Source: CAXTSE01 sp035554115 | GTDB lineage: Bacteria > Actinomycetota > Actinomycetes > Actinomycetales > Microbacteriaceae | DNA length: 64,000 nucleotides | Assembly (NCBI GenBank): GCA_035554115.1 | Contig: DATMIW010000046.1 | Location: forward strand, 1-64,000 | Direction of reading: 5' to 3' | In this document: piece after piece, positions 18,304 through 26,722 of the stretch | Numbering within the stretch: the stretch's first letter is position 1 | Layout of the letters: each line of letters opens with the position of its first letter | Translations under genes and position numbers: made by a program | Notes under the pieces: generated by a model | What the model saw: only the letters and a program-made list of their open reading frames with translations | What the model was told of the DNA's origin: nothing | Database searches by the model: none

Positions 18304-19515
18304 ATGTCCACCCGTGAAGCGCCAATTCTCAACGACGTCACATTCGAAGAGCTGGACAGTGATCCTTATCCCCACTACGCCAAGTGGCGGAAAGAATCAC
18401 CTGTCGCGTTTCTCCCAGTAACCGAGTCATGGGTTGTCACCCGCTGGGATGACTGCGAAAACGTCGCACAAGACGAGACACAGTTCGCGACCTTTGGGGG
18501 GCCGACAGAAGACTTGATCGGCCCGAATGTGCTCACAGCCGCAGACCCGCATCCCCACCGATGGATGCGGGACGCGCTCGACCTCACCTTGCGACCGAAA
18601 GCGGTCAACTCGTATATCGAGCGCATGGCGCGGCCTGCGGCACGCGCATATGTCGAGGACATTGCCGCACAGGGGTCTGCCGATGCTACGGCAGACCTCC
18701 TGGAAAAGATCTCCGTCAGGGTGGTCGGTGACGTTTTGGGTGTTACTGACGTGGATGTGGATACCCGGCAGCGCTGGTTCCACGAGCTCTTCGCAACTTT
18801 GATGGCGGCGACGTTCAACGAGGAAGGTGCTGGAGCCGAGCAAAAAAGAGAGAAGGCGGAAGCCGCCCGTGGCGAGGCAGACTCTTATCTCGTCCGTGCC
18901 GTCGAGAGGGTAACTAAGACGCCCGACGACAGCCCGATCTCTCATCTGGTGCATTCTCCCACTGCGGACGGGAAGCCGCGTACCTACGATGAAGTACGGG
19001 GCACCCTATTCGTCTTCATCATGGGTGGGTTCCAGGAGCCAGGGCACGGCGCAGCGGCCTCTCTCTACGGTCTGTTGAGTGAACCGGAGCAGGCGGATGC
19101 AGTGCGCGCCGATCCGACGCTGATGTCTGCGGCGGTGCACGAAGGGCTGCGCTGGCTCTCCCCCTTCGGGATGACGCCGCGCTTAGCGGCAGTTGATATC
19201 AAGATCGGCGACGTGGTGATCCCGGCGGGCGGCACGCTCAACCTGGTGCTCGCGTCCGCGAACCGCGACGAAAGTCGACACGAGAACGCTGAGAAGTTCG
19301 ACGTTTTCCGACCGCGGCTCCCCGTTGCGTCATTCGGGTACGGGGCCCACTTCTGCGCAGGACACTTCCTCGCGCGCGAGCTCGAGAAAATTGCACTAGA
19401 AGAAGTATTTCGCGGACTGCCCAATTTGCGCCTGGACCCCAACACCGCGCCGGACATTGCCGGTGTCGAAAACCGCGCCGTCAAGAGCCTTCCGGTGGTG
19501 TGGGACGCTCCGTAG
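18304..19515 (+). CDS. Cytochrome P450, GcoA/CYP255-like (paralogue 1)
   Basis: A 403-residue P450. The haem loop is FGYGAHFCAG with Cys at residue 351; the K-helix ExxR is EGLR. The I-helix reads MGGFQEPGHG, closely matching my recollection of the guaiacol O-demethylase GcoA (GAMQEPGHG), and lacks the usual acid-Thr pair. The N-terminal layout (ELDSDPYPHYAKWRKESPVA) also matches GcoA. It may therefore O-dealkylate an aryl or other ether. It has no fused reductase; candidate partners are the flavodoxin and FprA-like genes at 24.2-26.0 kb. It is co-directional with the permease and followed by a strong terminator. Confidence 0.88.
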   Translation: MSTREAPILNDVTFEELDSDPYPHYAKWRKESPVAFLPVTESWVVTRWDDCENVAQDETQFATFGGPTEDLIGPNVLTAADPHPHRWMRDALDLTLRPKAVNSYIERMARPAARAYVEDIAAQGSADATADLLEKISVRVVGDVLGVTDVDVDTRQRWFHELFATLMAATFNEEGAGAEQKREKAEAARGEADSYLVRAVERVTKTPDDSPISHLVHSPTADGKPRTYDEVRGTLFVFIMGGFQEPGHGAAASLYGLLSEPEQADAVRADPTLMSAAVHEGLRWLSPFGMTPRLAAVDIKIGDVVIPAGGTLNLVLASANRDESRHENAEKFDVFRPRLPVASFGYGAHFCAGHFLARELEKIALEEVFRGLPNLRLDPNTAPDIAGVENRAVKSLPVVWDAP

Positions 19516-19530
19516 GCGAGACGGCACGGG

Positions 19531-19571
19531 GAGAAGCGCCGACGTTCCCTTCAGGATCGTCGGCGCTTCTC
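19531..19571. terminator. Bidirectional terminator between P450-1 and HtaA gene
   Basis: A 14-bp perfect stem (GAGAAGCGCCGACG at 19531-19544 with its complement at 19558-19571) with a 13-base loop, followed by TAGTCTTTA. It lies between two convergent genes, so it can serve both. Confidence 0.8.
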
Positions 19572-19577
19572 TAGTCT

Positions 19578-20033
19578 TTACGCGAGTGAAATAACAGGAT
19601 CGTCGAACACAGTTCCCTCGTTGTAGGGCCCGAAGAAGAGCTCCGCCCCCTCGCTCGTGAGAGAGGTGCCGTGCGCACGATGCTGGTCTTCCGAGGTCAC
19701 GAACCCGGCAATGGCGACGAACGGCAAGCGCCCCTCCGCCTCGTCCGGATCGACTATCGACATCACGTATCCGGACGCTGTCCACTCGACCCATGGGTCC
19801 TGGAGGGGAAGATTCAACATTCCTCCGTGCCCAGTCAGAATCAAGGCTCCGACGAATCGTAGGGGATCCTCAAGCTCGTGTCTTGGCAGCCGGTCCGACG
19901 GGGAGGCTCCGGGGAATACGAAGGCTCCTGATGCGGTACGCGTTGCCGGTTTCACGAGATCAGCTGCCCCCGCCGCCGCCCCCACGATGTAGGCGATAAA
20001 GGACTCCTTCACTGGCCAGATGAGGGACGACAT
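19578..20033 (-). CDS. Cytosolic single-domain HtaA-like protein
   Basis: A 151-residue protein consisting of one HtaA-like domain: the N-terminal motif IWPVKESFIAYI (family pattern WxVKxSFxxYI), FVGALILTGHGGML (family pattern FTGHxGxL) and a final Asp-Pro-Val-Ile strand. HtaA domains of corynebacterial haem uptake bind haem through conserved Tyr and His, and Tyr and His are present here. Unlike those surface proteins it has no signal peptide or membrane anchor. ATG 20033 with GGAAGGA upstream fixes the start. It sits between two P450 genes and is divergent from the second, which suggests a haem-related or ligand-binding role; this is inference. Confidence 0.65.
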   Translation of the reverse strand: MSSLIWPVKESFIAYIVGAAAGAADLVKPATRTASGAFVFPGASPSDRLPRHELEDPLRFVGALILTGHGGMLNLPLQDPWVEWTASGYVMSIVDPDEAEGRLPFVAIAGFVTSEDQHRAHGTSLTSEGAELFFGPYNEGTVFDDPVISLA

Positions 20034-20064
20034 TGAGATCCTTCCGTAGGTGCATTGCGCACTG

Positions 20065-20088
20065 CGCTGATAGGGACTAGTGTACATA
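20065..20088 (+). promoter_or_regulatory. Shared island promoter element, copy B
   Basis: The core GATAGGGACTAGTGTACATA faces the second P450 gene and matches 21 of 24 positions of copy A at 16482-16505. TACATA at its end could be a -10 box, giving a leader of roughly 80-85 bases. The divergent HtaA-like gene starts 32 bases away on the other side, so the site could control both directions. Confidence 0.65.
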
Positions 20089-20178
20089 ACGCCCGTCAGC
20101 CGCTCGTCATTGCAGACGAGAAGCGTGATCTACGAACGAACCGGCACCGCAGCCGACGTTCGACGAAAGAGGTATGCC

Positions 20179-21363
20179 GTGTCAGAACCCGTCGTCTTGG
20201 ATGAAGTCAAGCTCGAAGAACTAGAGCGTGACCCGTACCCCTCTTACGCAGAGTGGCGGCGCGACGCACCGGTTGCCTACCTGCCGCTCATGAACGGGTG
20301 GATGATCACTCGTTGGGATGACTGCGAATTCGTCGGCAAAGACGAAAGCCGGATCGACACCGAAAACGAATTCAACGACAAGTACTTCGGTCGCAGCATC
20401 ACGACCATGAAAGGCGAACCACATAGATTCTTGCGCGAGGCTGTGGATACCCCGCTTCGCCCGAGGTCAGTCAAGCGATACATCGAGACACTGGCCCGCC
20501 CCGTTGCTCGCCGATATGTCCAGCGTATTGCGAGCCTCGGCGAAATTGACGCGACAACCGATCTCCTGGAGCTCATGTCGGTACGGGTCATAGGCGAAGT
20601 TCTGGGCCTCGGTGACCGAGACGACGAGACGCTACAGCGTTGGTTCCATAACCTGAGCCTCGGCCTAGCAAATCTCGCCGGCGATCCAGAGACCCAGCAG
20701 ATCGCTGACACGACTGTGAAAGAGATCGACTCACACATCGCGGACGCCATCGAGAGACTCACCGCGCATCCAGACGAAACCGGACTGTCGCATCTGATCC
20801 ACACGAGCACACCCGATGGGCGCCCGCGTACCTTTGATGAACTAATAGGAACAATCCGTGTGATCATCATGGGCGGCTTCCAGGAGCCCGGGCACGGCAC
20901 AGCGGCGTCGCTACTTGGTCTGCTGCAGACGCCCGAGTACGCCCGCGCCGTGCGGGAAGCGCCGTCATTGATTCCGGCATCGGTTCATGAAGGCCTGCGA
21001 TGGATTGCCCCATTCGCTCTCTCACAGCGACGGGCGGCCGTCGACATCACGCTCCACGACGCCGTGATACCCGCGGGGGACGAGATCAACCTCGTTATCG
21101 GATCCGCCAACCGCGACGAGCGGCGGTATGAGAATCCGGAAAAGTTCGACCTCTTTCGGGAACGCCTGCCGCTGGCATCGTTCGGCTACGGAACCCACTT
21201 TTGCGCGGGGCACTTTCTCGCGCGCGAATTCAGCAAGGTGACCTTGGAAGAGATGTTCATTGGGCTGCCCGGTCTGCGACTTGACCCCGAGAAGGAGCCT
21301 GTGGTGTCAGGGTTCGGCATGCGGGCTGTCAATCACCTCCCGGTCGTGTGGGATGCGCCATGA
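20179..21363 (+). CDS. Cytochrome P450, GcoA/CYP255-like (paralogue 2)
   Basis: A 394-residue P450, clearly paralogous to the one at 18304-19515. The haem loop is FGYGTHFCAG with Cys at residue 342; the I-helix is MGGFQEPGHG and the K-helix EGLR. As in GcoA, the conserved I-helix Thr is missing. GTG 20179 is chosen because AAAGAGG lies upstream and the homologous sequence begins there. It overlaps the following tetR by four bases and leads the operon that includes the FprA-like reductase and flavodoxin, its probable electron donors. O-demethylation is plausible but the substrate is unknown. Confidence 0.88.
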   Translation: MSEPVVLDEVKLEELERDPYPSYAEWRRDAPVAYLPLMNGWMITRWDDCEFVGKDESRIDTENEFNDKYFGRSITTMKGEPHRFLREAVDTPLRPRSVKRYIETLARPVARRYVQRIASLGEIDATTDLLELMSVRVIGEVLGLGDRDDETLQRWFHNLSLGLANLAGDPETQQIADTTVKEIDSHIADAIERLTAHPDETGLSHLIHTSTPDGRPRTFDELIGTIRVIIMGGFQEPGHGTAASLLGLLQTPEYARAVREAPSLIPASVHEGLRWIAPFALSQRRAAVDITLHDAVIPAGDEINLVIGSANRDERRYENPEKFDLFRERLPLASFGYGTHFCAGHFLAREFSKVTLEEMFIGLPGLRLDPEKEPVVSGFGMRAVNHLPVVWDAP

Positions 21364-22010
21364 CCCAGTCGACGGCAGATGAGCGGCCAAGCGACCGACA
21401 TCTGCGCCGGCGTCGATACGACCCTGATCGGCGTGAACGGATAATCGAAGCGGCATTTCGGGTGATCGCACGCGACGGCCTCGGGGGGATGACCCATCGC
21501 TCGGTCGCACGCGAAGCCGATATTCCCGTCGGTTCTACGACCTACCATTTCGCCGACAAGGACGATCTGCTGTTGTCGGTGCTCGAGTACTCCGGGAACC
21601 GCGCGCTCACGTCGTTTCCCGAACTCTTCGCCTCCTGCCACCCGGAGAAAGATCTTGCCGGCGCACTTGCCGAGCTGGTGTTAAAGCTGATAACCCGTGA
21701 TCGAGAGCAACTCATGTTTGACTATGCGGTCTTCCTCGGCGCGCGTAGCCGCCCACCTGTCCATGAAGCCGCGCTCAAATGGGCTAATAGCGCCGACACC
21801 ATGATCGAAAAGTACACCGACCCCCTCACGGCACATGTGCTCGCCGAGCTTCTGGAGGGGATGCTCGCGCAGCACGTCGTCTTCGGCCGCAAGATCGTCT
21901 CGGTCGACGAGGTTCGATCGTCATTCACGCGTGTGCTTCACGGGCGGCGGCAGCATGCGGCCACCACCACCCGACCAGAAGCCCAATTACAAGGAGACCT
22001 CACACAATGA
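21360..22010 (+). CDS. TetR-family regulator (paralogue 1)
   Basis: A 216-residue TetR-type repressor. The helix-turn-helix is THRSVAREADIPVGSTTYHF, followed by ADKDDLL; the ligand domain includes a FLGARSRPP stretch and LLEGMLAQHVVFGR. It is strongly similar to the regulator at 26087-26659, including the recognition helix. The start overlaps the P450 stop (ATGA). It probably controls the island operons in response to substrate. Confidence 0.88.
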   Translation: MTQSTADERPSDRHLRRRRYDPDRRERIIEAAFRVIARDGLGGMTHRSVAREADIPVGSTTYHFADKDDLLLSVLEYSGNRALTSFPELFASCHPEKDLAGALAELVLKLITRDREQLMFDYAVFLGARSRPPVHEAALKWANSADTMIEKYTDPLTAHVLAELLEGMLAQHVVFGRKIVSVDEVRSSFTRVLHGRRQHAATTTRPEAQLQGDLTQ

Positions 22011-22861
22011 GCAACGCGGCGAACATTCCCGGCGCGGCTAGGGACGTCGACGAGAGGTCGTGGACGTACTGGACGACACCGTCAACAGTCGTAGTTGATG
22101 GCCTGGAAACGGCATTCCGCCGAAGTGGCACCGGCGAAACTGTCGTCTATCTCCATGGGGAGGGCGCAACCCGTGCCTGGCTCCCCCTGCATCAAGAGCT
22201 CGCGTCGGGAGTCGACCTCATCGTGCCCGAGCACCCGGGGTTCGGCGATACGGAACGGCCATCCGACTTCAACCGGGTCGATGACTGGGTATTGCACTAT
22301 GAGAGCTTCTTCCGCACGCTCGGTCTCAGCCGTATCCACCTCGTCGGCCACTCTTTCGGGGGCTACCTAGCCGCACAGCTCGCGGTCTATTTTCCGGATC
22401 GATTCCAGAGCGTCACGCTTATCAATCCCATGGGACTGCGTCTTCACGGTGAACCGCTGCGCGATAGATTCCGCTGGACGCCCGAGGAAGAAGACTCCCA
22501 CTGGTTCAACGGACGTCGGGACCTTCTTCTTGAGCAGCTCACGCGAGAAGGATCACCAGAACAAGACGTTCAGGCGTACGCCGAGCTCACGTCGATCGCA
22601 TTGCTGCTGTGGAACCCCCGATACGACACCAAGCTCGATTACCGCCTCGCTCGGCTAACAGCTCCATTACTCAGCATTGGAGTCGATGACGACAGAGTCG
22701 TGGGCAATCAGATGGCCACCAGATTCGCCGAGCTCGCGTCGAATGGCCATTTCACCCGAATCACAGGGGGCCACGAGGCCCCCTCGAGCCATCAGGTCGT
22801 CCTGGAACAACCCGAGGACGTCGCTGCCGCAGTCATCCAACACGTCATCGCGAATAGCTGA
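22007..22861 (+). CDS. Alpha/beta-fold hydrolase
   Basis: A 284-residue hydrolase. The nucleophile elbow is GHSFGG with Ser at residue 116; an oxyanion motif LHGEG (residues 49-53), an acid in GVDDDRV and a late His in TGGHEAPSSHQ complete a probable triad. It may hydrolyse an ester, lactone or C-C bond formed by the island monooxygenases. ATG 22007 overlaps the tetR stop and has AAGGAG at good spacing. No cap-domain feature points to a precise substrate. Confidence 0.87.
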   Translation: MSNAANIPGAARDVDERSWTYWTTPSTVVVDGLETAFRRSGTGETVVYLHGEGATRAWLPLHQELASGVDLIVPEHPGFGDTERPSDFNRVDDWVLHYESFFRTLGLSRIHLVGHSFGGYLAAQLAVYFPDRFQSVTLINPMGLRLHGEPLRDRFRWTPEEEDSHWFNGRRDLLLEQLTREGSPEQDVQAYAELTSIALLLWNPRYDTKLDYRLARLTAPLLSIGVDDDRVVGNQMATRFAELASNGHFTRITGGHEAPSSHQVVLEQPEDVAAAVIQHVIANS

Positions 22862-22882
22862 CGGCGCAGAAAGAGAGCCCCC

Positions 22883-24205
22883 ATGACCGATATCGAGTTC
22901 CTTGGCCTCGTGGACAATGCATACATAAACGTGCCCTATGCCGGCGACCGTAAGTCCAACTATATTGACCTGCCCAATCGCATCTACGACCCGGTCGAGG
23001 GCCAACGAGTGATGGATGACGCGCTCGACGTCGTCGTCTCCCTTGAGAAGTACGGCTTCGATGGAGGCGGCATCAGCGAGCAGCACAACGGCCCAATAGG
23101 TCTCTGGGGCAATCCTTTTGTTCCAGCCACCTGGATCGCGTCGCGCACCGAGAGAATGAAAATCTTGGTGAACGGCCCGATCATGAACAACTACCAAACG
23201 CCTATTCGCCTTGCAGAAGAAATCGCTGCCGTCGATACGCTCTCACGAGGTCGCTTGATCGTGGGTTTGCCCATGGGTCACGGGATGCAACATCACTCGA
23301 CCGGCATGAACCCGGCGACAGCGCGTGCACGACATGCGGAAGCACACGACCTTCTCGTGAGTGCATTGAATAATGACGGTCCCTTCGAGTGGAACGGCGA
23401 CTTCTTCCACGTCCCCTATGTAAACCTGTGGCCACGCCCGACGGGGCCCATCAGCTTCATGCTGCCTGGTGGCGGCTCGATCGAGACTCAGCAACTCGCA
23501 GCTCGACGCCGGTATGCCTACCAGTGTGTTCTGTCGCCGCTAGAGGTCATGGCGAAGAATATGCAGCGTTTCCGAGATTTCTGCCGCGAAGAGGGATACG
23601 AGCCAGCGCCGGAGCAGAGCGCTGCAGTTATCACACTGCATGTCGCCGAGACTGACGCAATCGCCAAGCGAGAAGTTCAGGACATCGAGGAGTGGGGATA
23701 CCAGAACTTCTTCCTCTCGCCTACCCACGACAACTTCCCGCCCGGATACGTGTCTCTTGCCTCCATGCGAGGAATGAAGGGCGGCTACCGCTCAAAGCCG
23801 ATGAACGAGATGACCTATCCCGAACTCCTGGAAAACCGATGGATCGTCGCAGGCTCGCCTCAGACGGTCGCTGACGGCCTGAACGAGGTCATCGAGAAGT
23901 TGGGTCTCGGACGCGTCATCATTCCCCTGACAACGGGGCTCAAGCCCAAGTGGATGGTGGACAAGGTGCTCACTCTCTTCTCTGAAGAGGTACTCCCCCA
24001 ATTCCGCCCCGCAGGGAAACCGCTTGTCAGCGCAGAGGACAGAGTCGGGTTCGACACCCGGCTCGAGTATTCAGTCAAGCGCCGCAAGGGCCACCCGGTC
24101 CCGGCAATAGTTAGGAACGGGAATCTCCTTGACGTTAACAAGGCCCGGCTCGATGGCGTGGATGCTGTGCTTGGCCCGTGGCCGGGAACGACCCAGGAAT
24201 ACTGA
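22883..24205 (+). CDS. LLM-class flavin-dependent oxidoreductase (second)
   Basis: A 440-residue luciferase-like protein of the bacterial luciferase/alkanal monooxygenase branch, unlike the NtaA-type enzyme at 11.6 kb. Motifs include GGISEQHNGP, the IAAVDTLSRGRLIVGLPMG stretch and a late AGSPQTVADGLNE segment. It should use reduced FMN or F420 to oxidise a substrate. It is about 90 residues longer at the C-terminus than a minimal LLM barrel. The gene lies 21 bases after the hydrolase and three before the FprA-like reductase. Confidence 0.83.
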   Translation: MTDIEFLGLVDNAYINVPYAGDRKSNYIDLPNRIYDPVEGQRVMDDALDVVVSLEKYGFDGGGISEQHNGPIGLWGNPFVPATWIASRTERMKILVNGPIMNNYQTPIRLAEEIAAVDTLSRGRLIVGLPMGHGMQHHSTGMNPATARARHAEAHDLLVSALNNDGPFEWNGDFFHVPYVNLWPRPTGPISFMLPGGGSIETQQLAARRRYAYQCVLSPLEVMAKNMQRFRDFCREEGYEPAPEQSAAVITLHVAETDAIAKREVQDIEEWGYQNFFLSPTHDNFPPGYVSLASMRGMKGGYRSKPMNEMTYPELLENRWIVAGSPQTVADGLNEVIEKLGLGRVIIPLTTGLKPKWMVDKVLTLFSEEVLPQFRPAGKPLVSAEDRVGFDTRLEYSVKRRKGHPVPAIVRNGNLLDVNKARLDGVDAVLGPWPGTTQEY

Positions 24206-24208
24206 ACG

Positions 24209-25534
24209 ATGACTGGTATTTCGCATTCGATTGCGATCGTCGGAAGTGGCCCGGCTGGGTGTTACCTCGCGCAATCTCTACGGCGTGAAATCCCCGACGC
24301 AGAACTCGTCGTTATCGAGAAACTTCCTGTTCCGTATGGGCTGGTTCGCTACGGCGTTGCGGCCGACCATCAGGGCACCAAAGCAGTGTCACGTCAATTT
24401 GACCGCCTGTTCGACCGTGAGGAGGTGCACTTCATTGGCAACGTCGAAATCGGAAATGTCGGAGGCTCGATCTCACTCGACGAACTCCGTCAGATGTTCG
24501 ACGTTGTCGTACTCGCCACCGGGCTCAGCGACGACGTGCCACTTGGTATCCCCGGTTCCGACCTTCCCGGAGTGGTCGGCGCCGGCCGGGTCACACGTGC
24601 CCTCAATGTCCACCCCCTCACCCCTACTGACGGAATGTATGCCGGCGAGAGCACGCTCATCGTCGGGGCAGGAAACGTGGCAATTGATATCGCCCGACTT
24701 CTCGCCAAGACGACAGCCGCGTTTTCTGGTTCGGACGTTGACGATGAACTACGCCACGCGATCACGAAGGACCTTCGCCGCATCGAGGTAGTCGGTCGTT
24801 CCTCAGCTGGCCAAGCCAGATTTGACCTAGCTATGCTGCGCGAACTTGGCCAGCTCGACGGAGTTGCGTTCGAATTCCACGAAGCCTCATCGCCGCCAAC
24901 CGGTGACGAAATGGCCTTCGTCGAGATCGATGCTGACGAGGCCATCGCCAAGCGAAAGCTGCTCACGGAGATCGCGACCCGCGAGGTCACGAACCCTCGG
25001 GTCACCATTGCCTTCCGATTCGGCCTCATCGCCGAGCAGATCCTCGGCGAAGGGCATGTCGAGCGCGTCCGGTTCCGCGCCTCTGACGGGCTCGGCGAGG
25101 CTGTTGAGATCGCAGCCAACAGCGTCTTTTCTGCGGTTGGTTTTCGACAAGCTGCCGACGATCGCCTGCGACGCGATACTCTCGTGAGCTCCATCGCCCT
25201 CCCCGAGGAAGGGCGATTGGATGCGGGGCTCTATTGCGCAGGCTGGCTGCGAACTGGTCCGCGTGGCAGTATCCCGACGCATCGGAGCGAGGCAAAACGG
25301 ATCGCCGGGATGATCGCAAGTGACCTTACAGAGCTCGCGTCACGAGGCACATCCGGCCTAGAAGCCCTCCGCCGTGCAACCCGTTCCTCATCGATCGGCT
25401 GGTCCAGCTGGCTGTCTATCGACGAATACGAGCGCTCCCACGCGGGGAACGAACGGGTCCGCGCAAAGATCCGATCCGTGGACACAATGTTGAAACTCGC
25501 CCGCAATCCGCGCATGGCGGACGCACACCCTTGA
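24209..25534 (+). CDS. FprA/adrenodoxin reductase-like NADPH-flavoprotein reductase
   Basis: A 441-residue FAD enzyme of the adrenodoxin-reductase/mycobacterial FprA family: FAD motif VGSGPAGCYLAQ (residues 8-19), PYGLVRYGVAADHQGTK, NADP motif VGAGNVAIDIARLLA and a late AGWLRTGPRGSIPTHR. It passes electrons from NADPH to a small one-electron carrier. The next gene encodes a flavodoxin and no ferredoxin is seen in the operon, so the inferred chain is NADPH to this enzyme, to flavodoxin, to P450, as in the P450cin system. Confidence 0.88.
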   Translation: MTGISHSIAIVGSGPAGCYLAQSLRREIPDAELVVIEKLPVPYGLVRYGVAADHQGTKAVSRQFDRLFDREEVHFIGNVEIGNVGGSISLDELRQMFDVVVLATGLSDDVPLGIPGSDLPGVVGAGRVTRALNVHPLTPTDGMYAGESTLIVGAGNVAIDIARLLAKTTAAFSGSDVDDELRHAITKDLRRIEVVGRSSAGQARFDLAMLRELGQLDGVAFEFHEASSPPTGDEMAFVEIDADEAIAKRKLLTEIATREVTNPRVTIAFRFGLIAEQILGEGHVERVRFRASDGLGEAVEIAANSVFSAVGFRQAADDRLRRDTLVSSIALPEEGRLDAGLYCAGWLRTGPRGSIPTHRSEAKRIAGMIASDLTELASRGTSGLEALRRATRSSSIGWSSWLSIDEYERSHAGNERVRAKIRSVDTMLKLARNPRMADAHP

Positions 25535-25575
25535 CCGTTGAAGCCCCTTCGCGCTCAGAAAAGAGAGAAGAAAAA

Positions 25576-26031
25576 ATGAAGATCACAATCTTGTTCGGCA
25601 CCGAATCCGGAAACGCCCAACTCGTGTCAGAGGACATCGCTGACGCGTTGCGCGGCGATCACACAGTTGATGTGCACGATATGGCCGACTTCCCCGTCTC
25701 AGACCTGGACGCCGGAACCCTGTACCTCTGTGTGTGCTCCACCTACGGTGATGGTGAGCTCCCCAAGAGCGCCTTCCCGTTCTTCCGAGGGCTACAGGAG
25801 TCGCAGACCTCCCTAGAGGGCGTCCGCTACGCGGTCTTCGGCCTCGGGGACAGCGACTACATCTACAGTTACAGCCTCGGTAGCGAGATCATTGACAAAT
25901 CACTGACCGCGAAGGGTGCGCAGCGAATCGCCGAGTATGGTCGCCACGACGCGGCCGCGGGCGAAGACCCCAGCCCGATCGGCGTGGAATGGGCGCGCGA
26001 AGTCGTTGCCGAGTTCGCGGCTGTCGCATAA
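25576..26031 (+). CDS. Flavodoxin (cindoxin-like P450 redox partner)
   Basis: A 151-residue FMN protein: phosphate loop GTESGNAQ (residues 8-15), STYGDGELP in the 60s loop and FGLGDSDYIYS in the 90s loop. The sequence leans towards the FMN domains of P450 reductases and cindoxin rather than short nif flavodoxins. ATG 25576 has AGAGAGAAG upstream. Position directly after the FprA-like gene and in the P450-2 operon suggests it feeds one or both P450s. Confidence 0.88.
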   Translation: MKITILFGTESGNAQLVSEDIADALRGDHTVDVHDMADFPVSDLDAGTLYLCVCSTYGDGELPKSAFPFFRGLQESQTSLEGVRYAVFGLGDSDYIYSYSLGSEIIDKSLTAKGAQRIAEYGRHDAAAGEDPSPIGVEWAREVVAEFAAVA

Positions 26032-26073
26032 AACGAGTCGATTGCAGCGTAAGACTCCTTTTCGGAGCGGTGC

Positions 26074-26079
26074 TAACCT
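26074..26079 (+). promoter_or_regulatory. -10 box, leaderless start of second tetR
   Basis: TAACCT lies seven bases before ATG 26087 with no ribosome-binding site between, suggesting tetR-2 can be transcribed separately from the operon. Confidence 0.45.
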
Positions 26080-26086
26080 GGGCTCG

Positions 26087-26659
26087 ATGGCTGAGCCAGT
26101 CGTGCAGCGACGCCCCCGCAGATACGATCCCGAACGTCGGGACCGTATCATTCGTGCAGCGCAACAGGTCATTTTCCGCGACGGTATAGAGGCTTTAACC
26201 CACCGGGCAGTTGCGGCGGTCGCGGATGTTCCCCTCAGCTCGACCACGTACCACTTCGCCGACAAAGAGGAATTGCTCAGCGCGGTACTTGCCTTGTCTG
26301 CTGAGCGCGGTGAGTCTCTTTTCCCGGAGATGTTCGCTGCCCACCGGCCTGAAGAGAACCTTCCGAGGGCCTTGGCAAATTTCCTCGAGGATCTGACCAC
26401 CCGTGAGCGGGAACAGCTGATTCTCGACTACGAGATCTTCCTTGGAGCCCGGCGTCGACCCGCCCTTCGTGAAGCGGCCCTCCGGTGGACCACGTCGAGC
26501 TACAGGATGATCGAGCCCTATACCGATCCTGAAACCGCGCGGTTACTTACCGATCTGCTCGAAGGGTTCCTTGCCCAGCACGTCGTTTTTGGGCGAGACT
26601 TACGGGCAAAAGATGTCGAGCCAGAGTTCGCCCGCGTATTGAATTCCGCGAGACCGTAG
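26087..26659 (+). CDS. TetR-family regulator (paralogue 2)
   Basis: A 190-residue TetR-type regulator. The helix-turn-helix THRAVAAVADVPLSSTTYHF and C-terminal LLEGFLAQHVVFGR closely match the regulator at 21360-22010. ATG 26087 is chosen because the upstream in-frame extension is antisense-like and overlaps flavodoxin, and a TAACCT box stands seven bases before it. A strong bidirectional terminator follows. Two similar TetRs in one island may share operators or respond to different intermediates. Confidence 0.87.
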   Translation: MAEPVVQRRPRRYDPERRDRIIRAAQQVIFRDGIEALTHRAVAAVADVPLSSTTYHFADKEELLSAVLALSAERGESLFPEMFAAHRPEENLPRALANFLEDLTTREREQLILDYEIFLGARRRPALREAALRWTTSSYRMIEPYTDPETARLLTDLLEGFLAQHVVFGRDLRAKDVEPEFARVLNSARP

Positions 26660-26664
26660 AGTGA

Positions 26665-26696
26665 AAGTCCGGGACAGCGCGCGCCGTCCCGGACTT
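26665..26696. terminator. Bidirectional terminator between tetR-2 and LigM-like gene
   Basis: An 11-bp perfect stem (AAGTCCGGGAC with its complement at 26686-26696) and a 10-base GC loop, between two convergent genes. Confidence 0.75.
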
Positions 26697-26722
26697 CATC
26701 TAGTGGAACTGACCCGTAGCCC

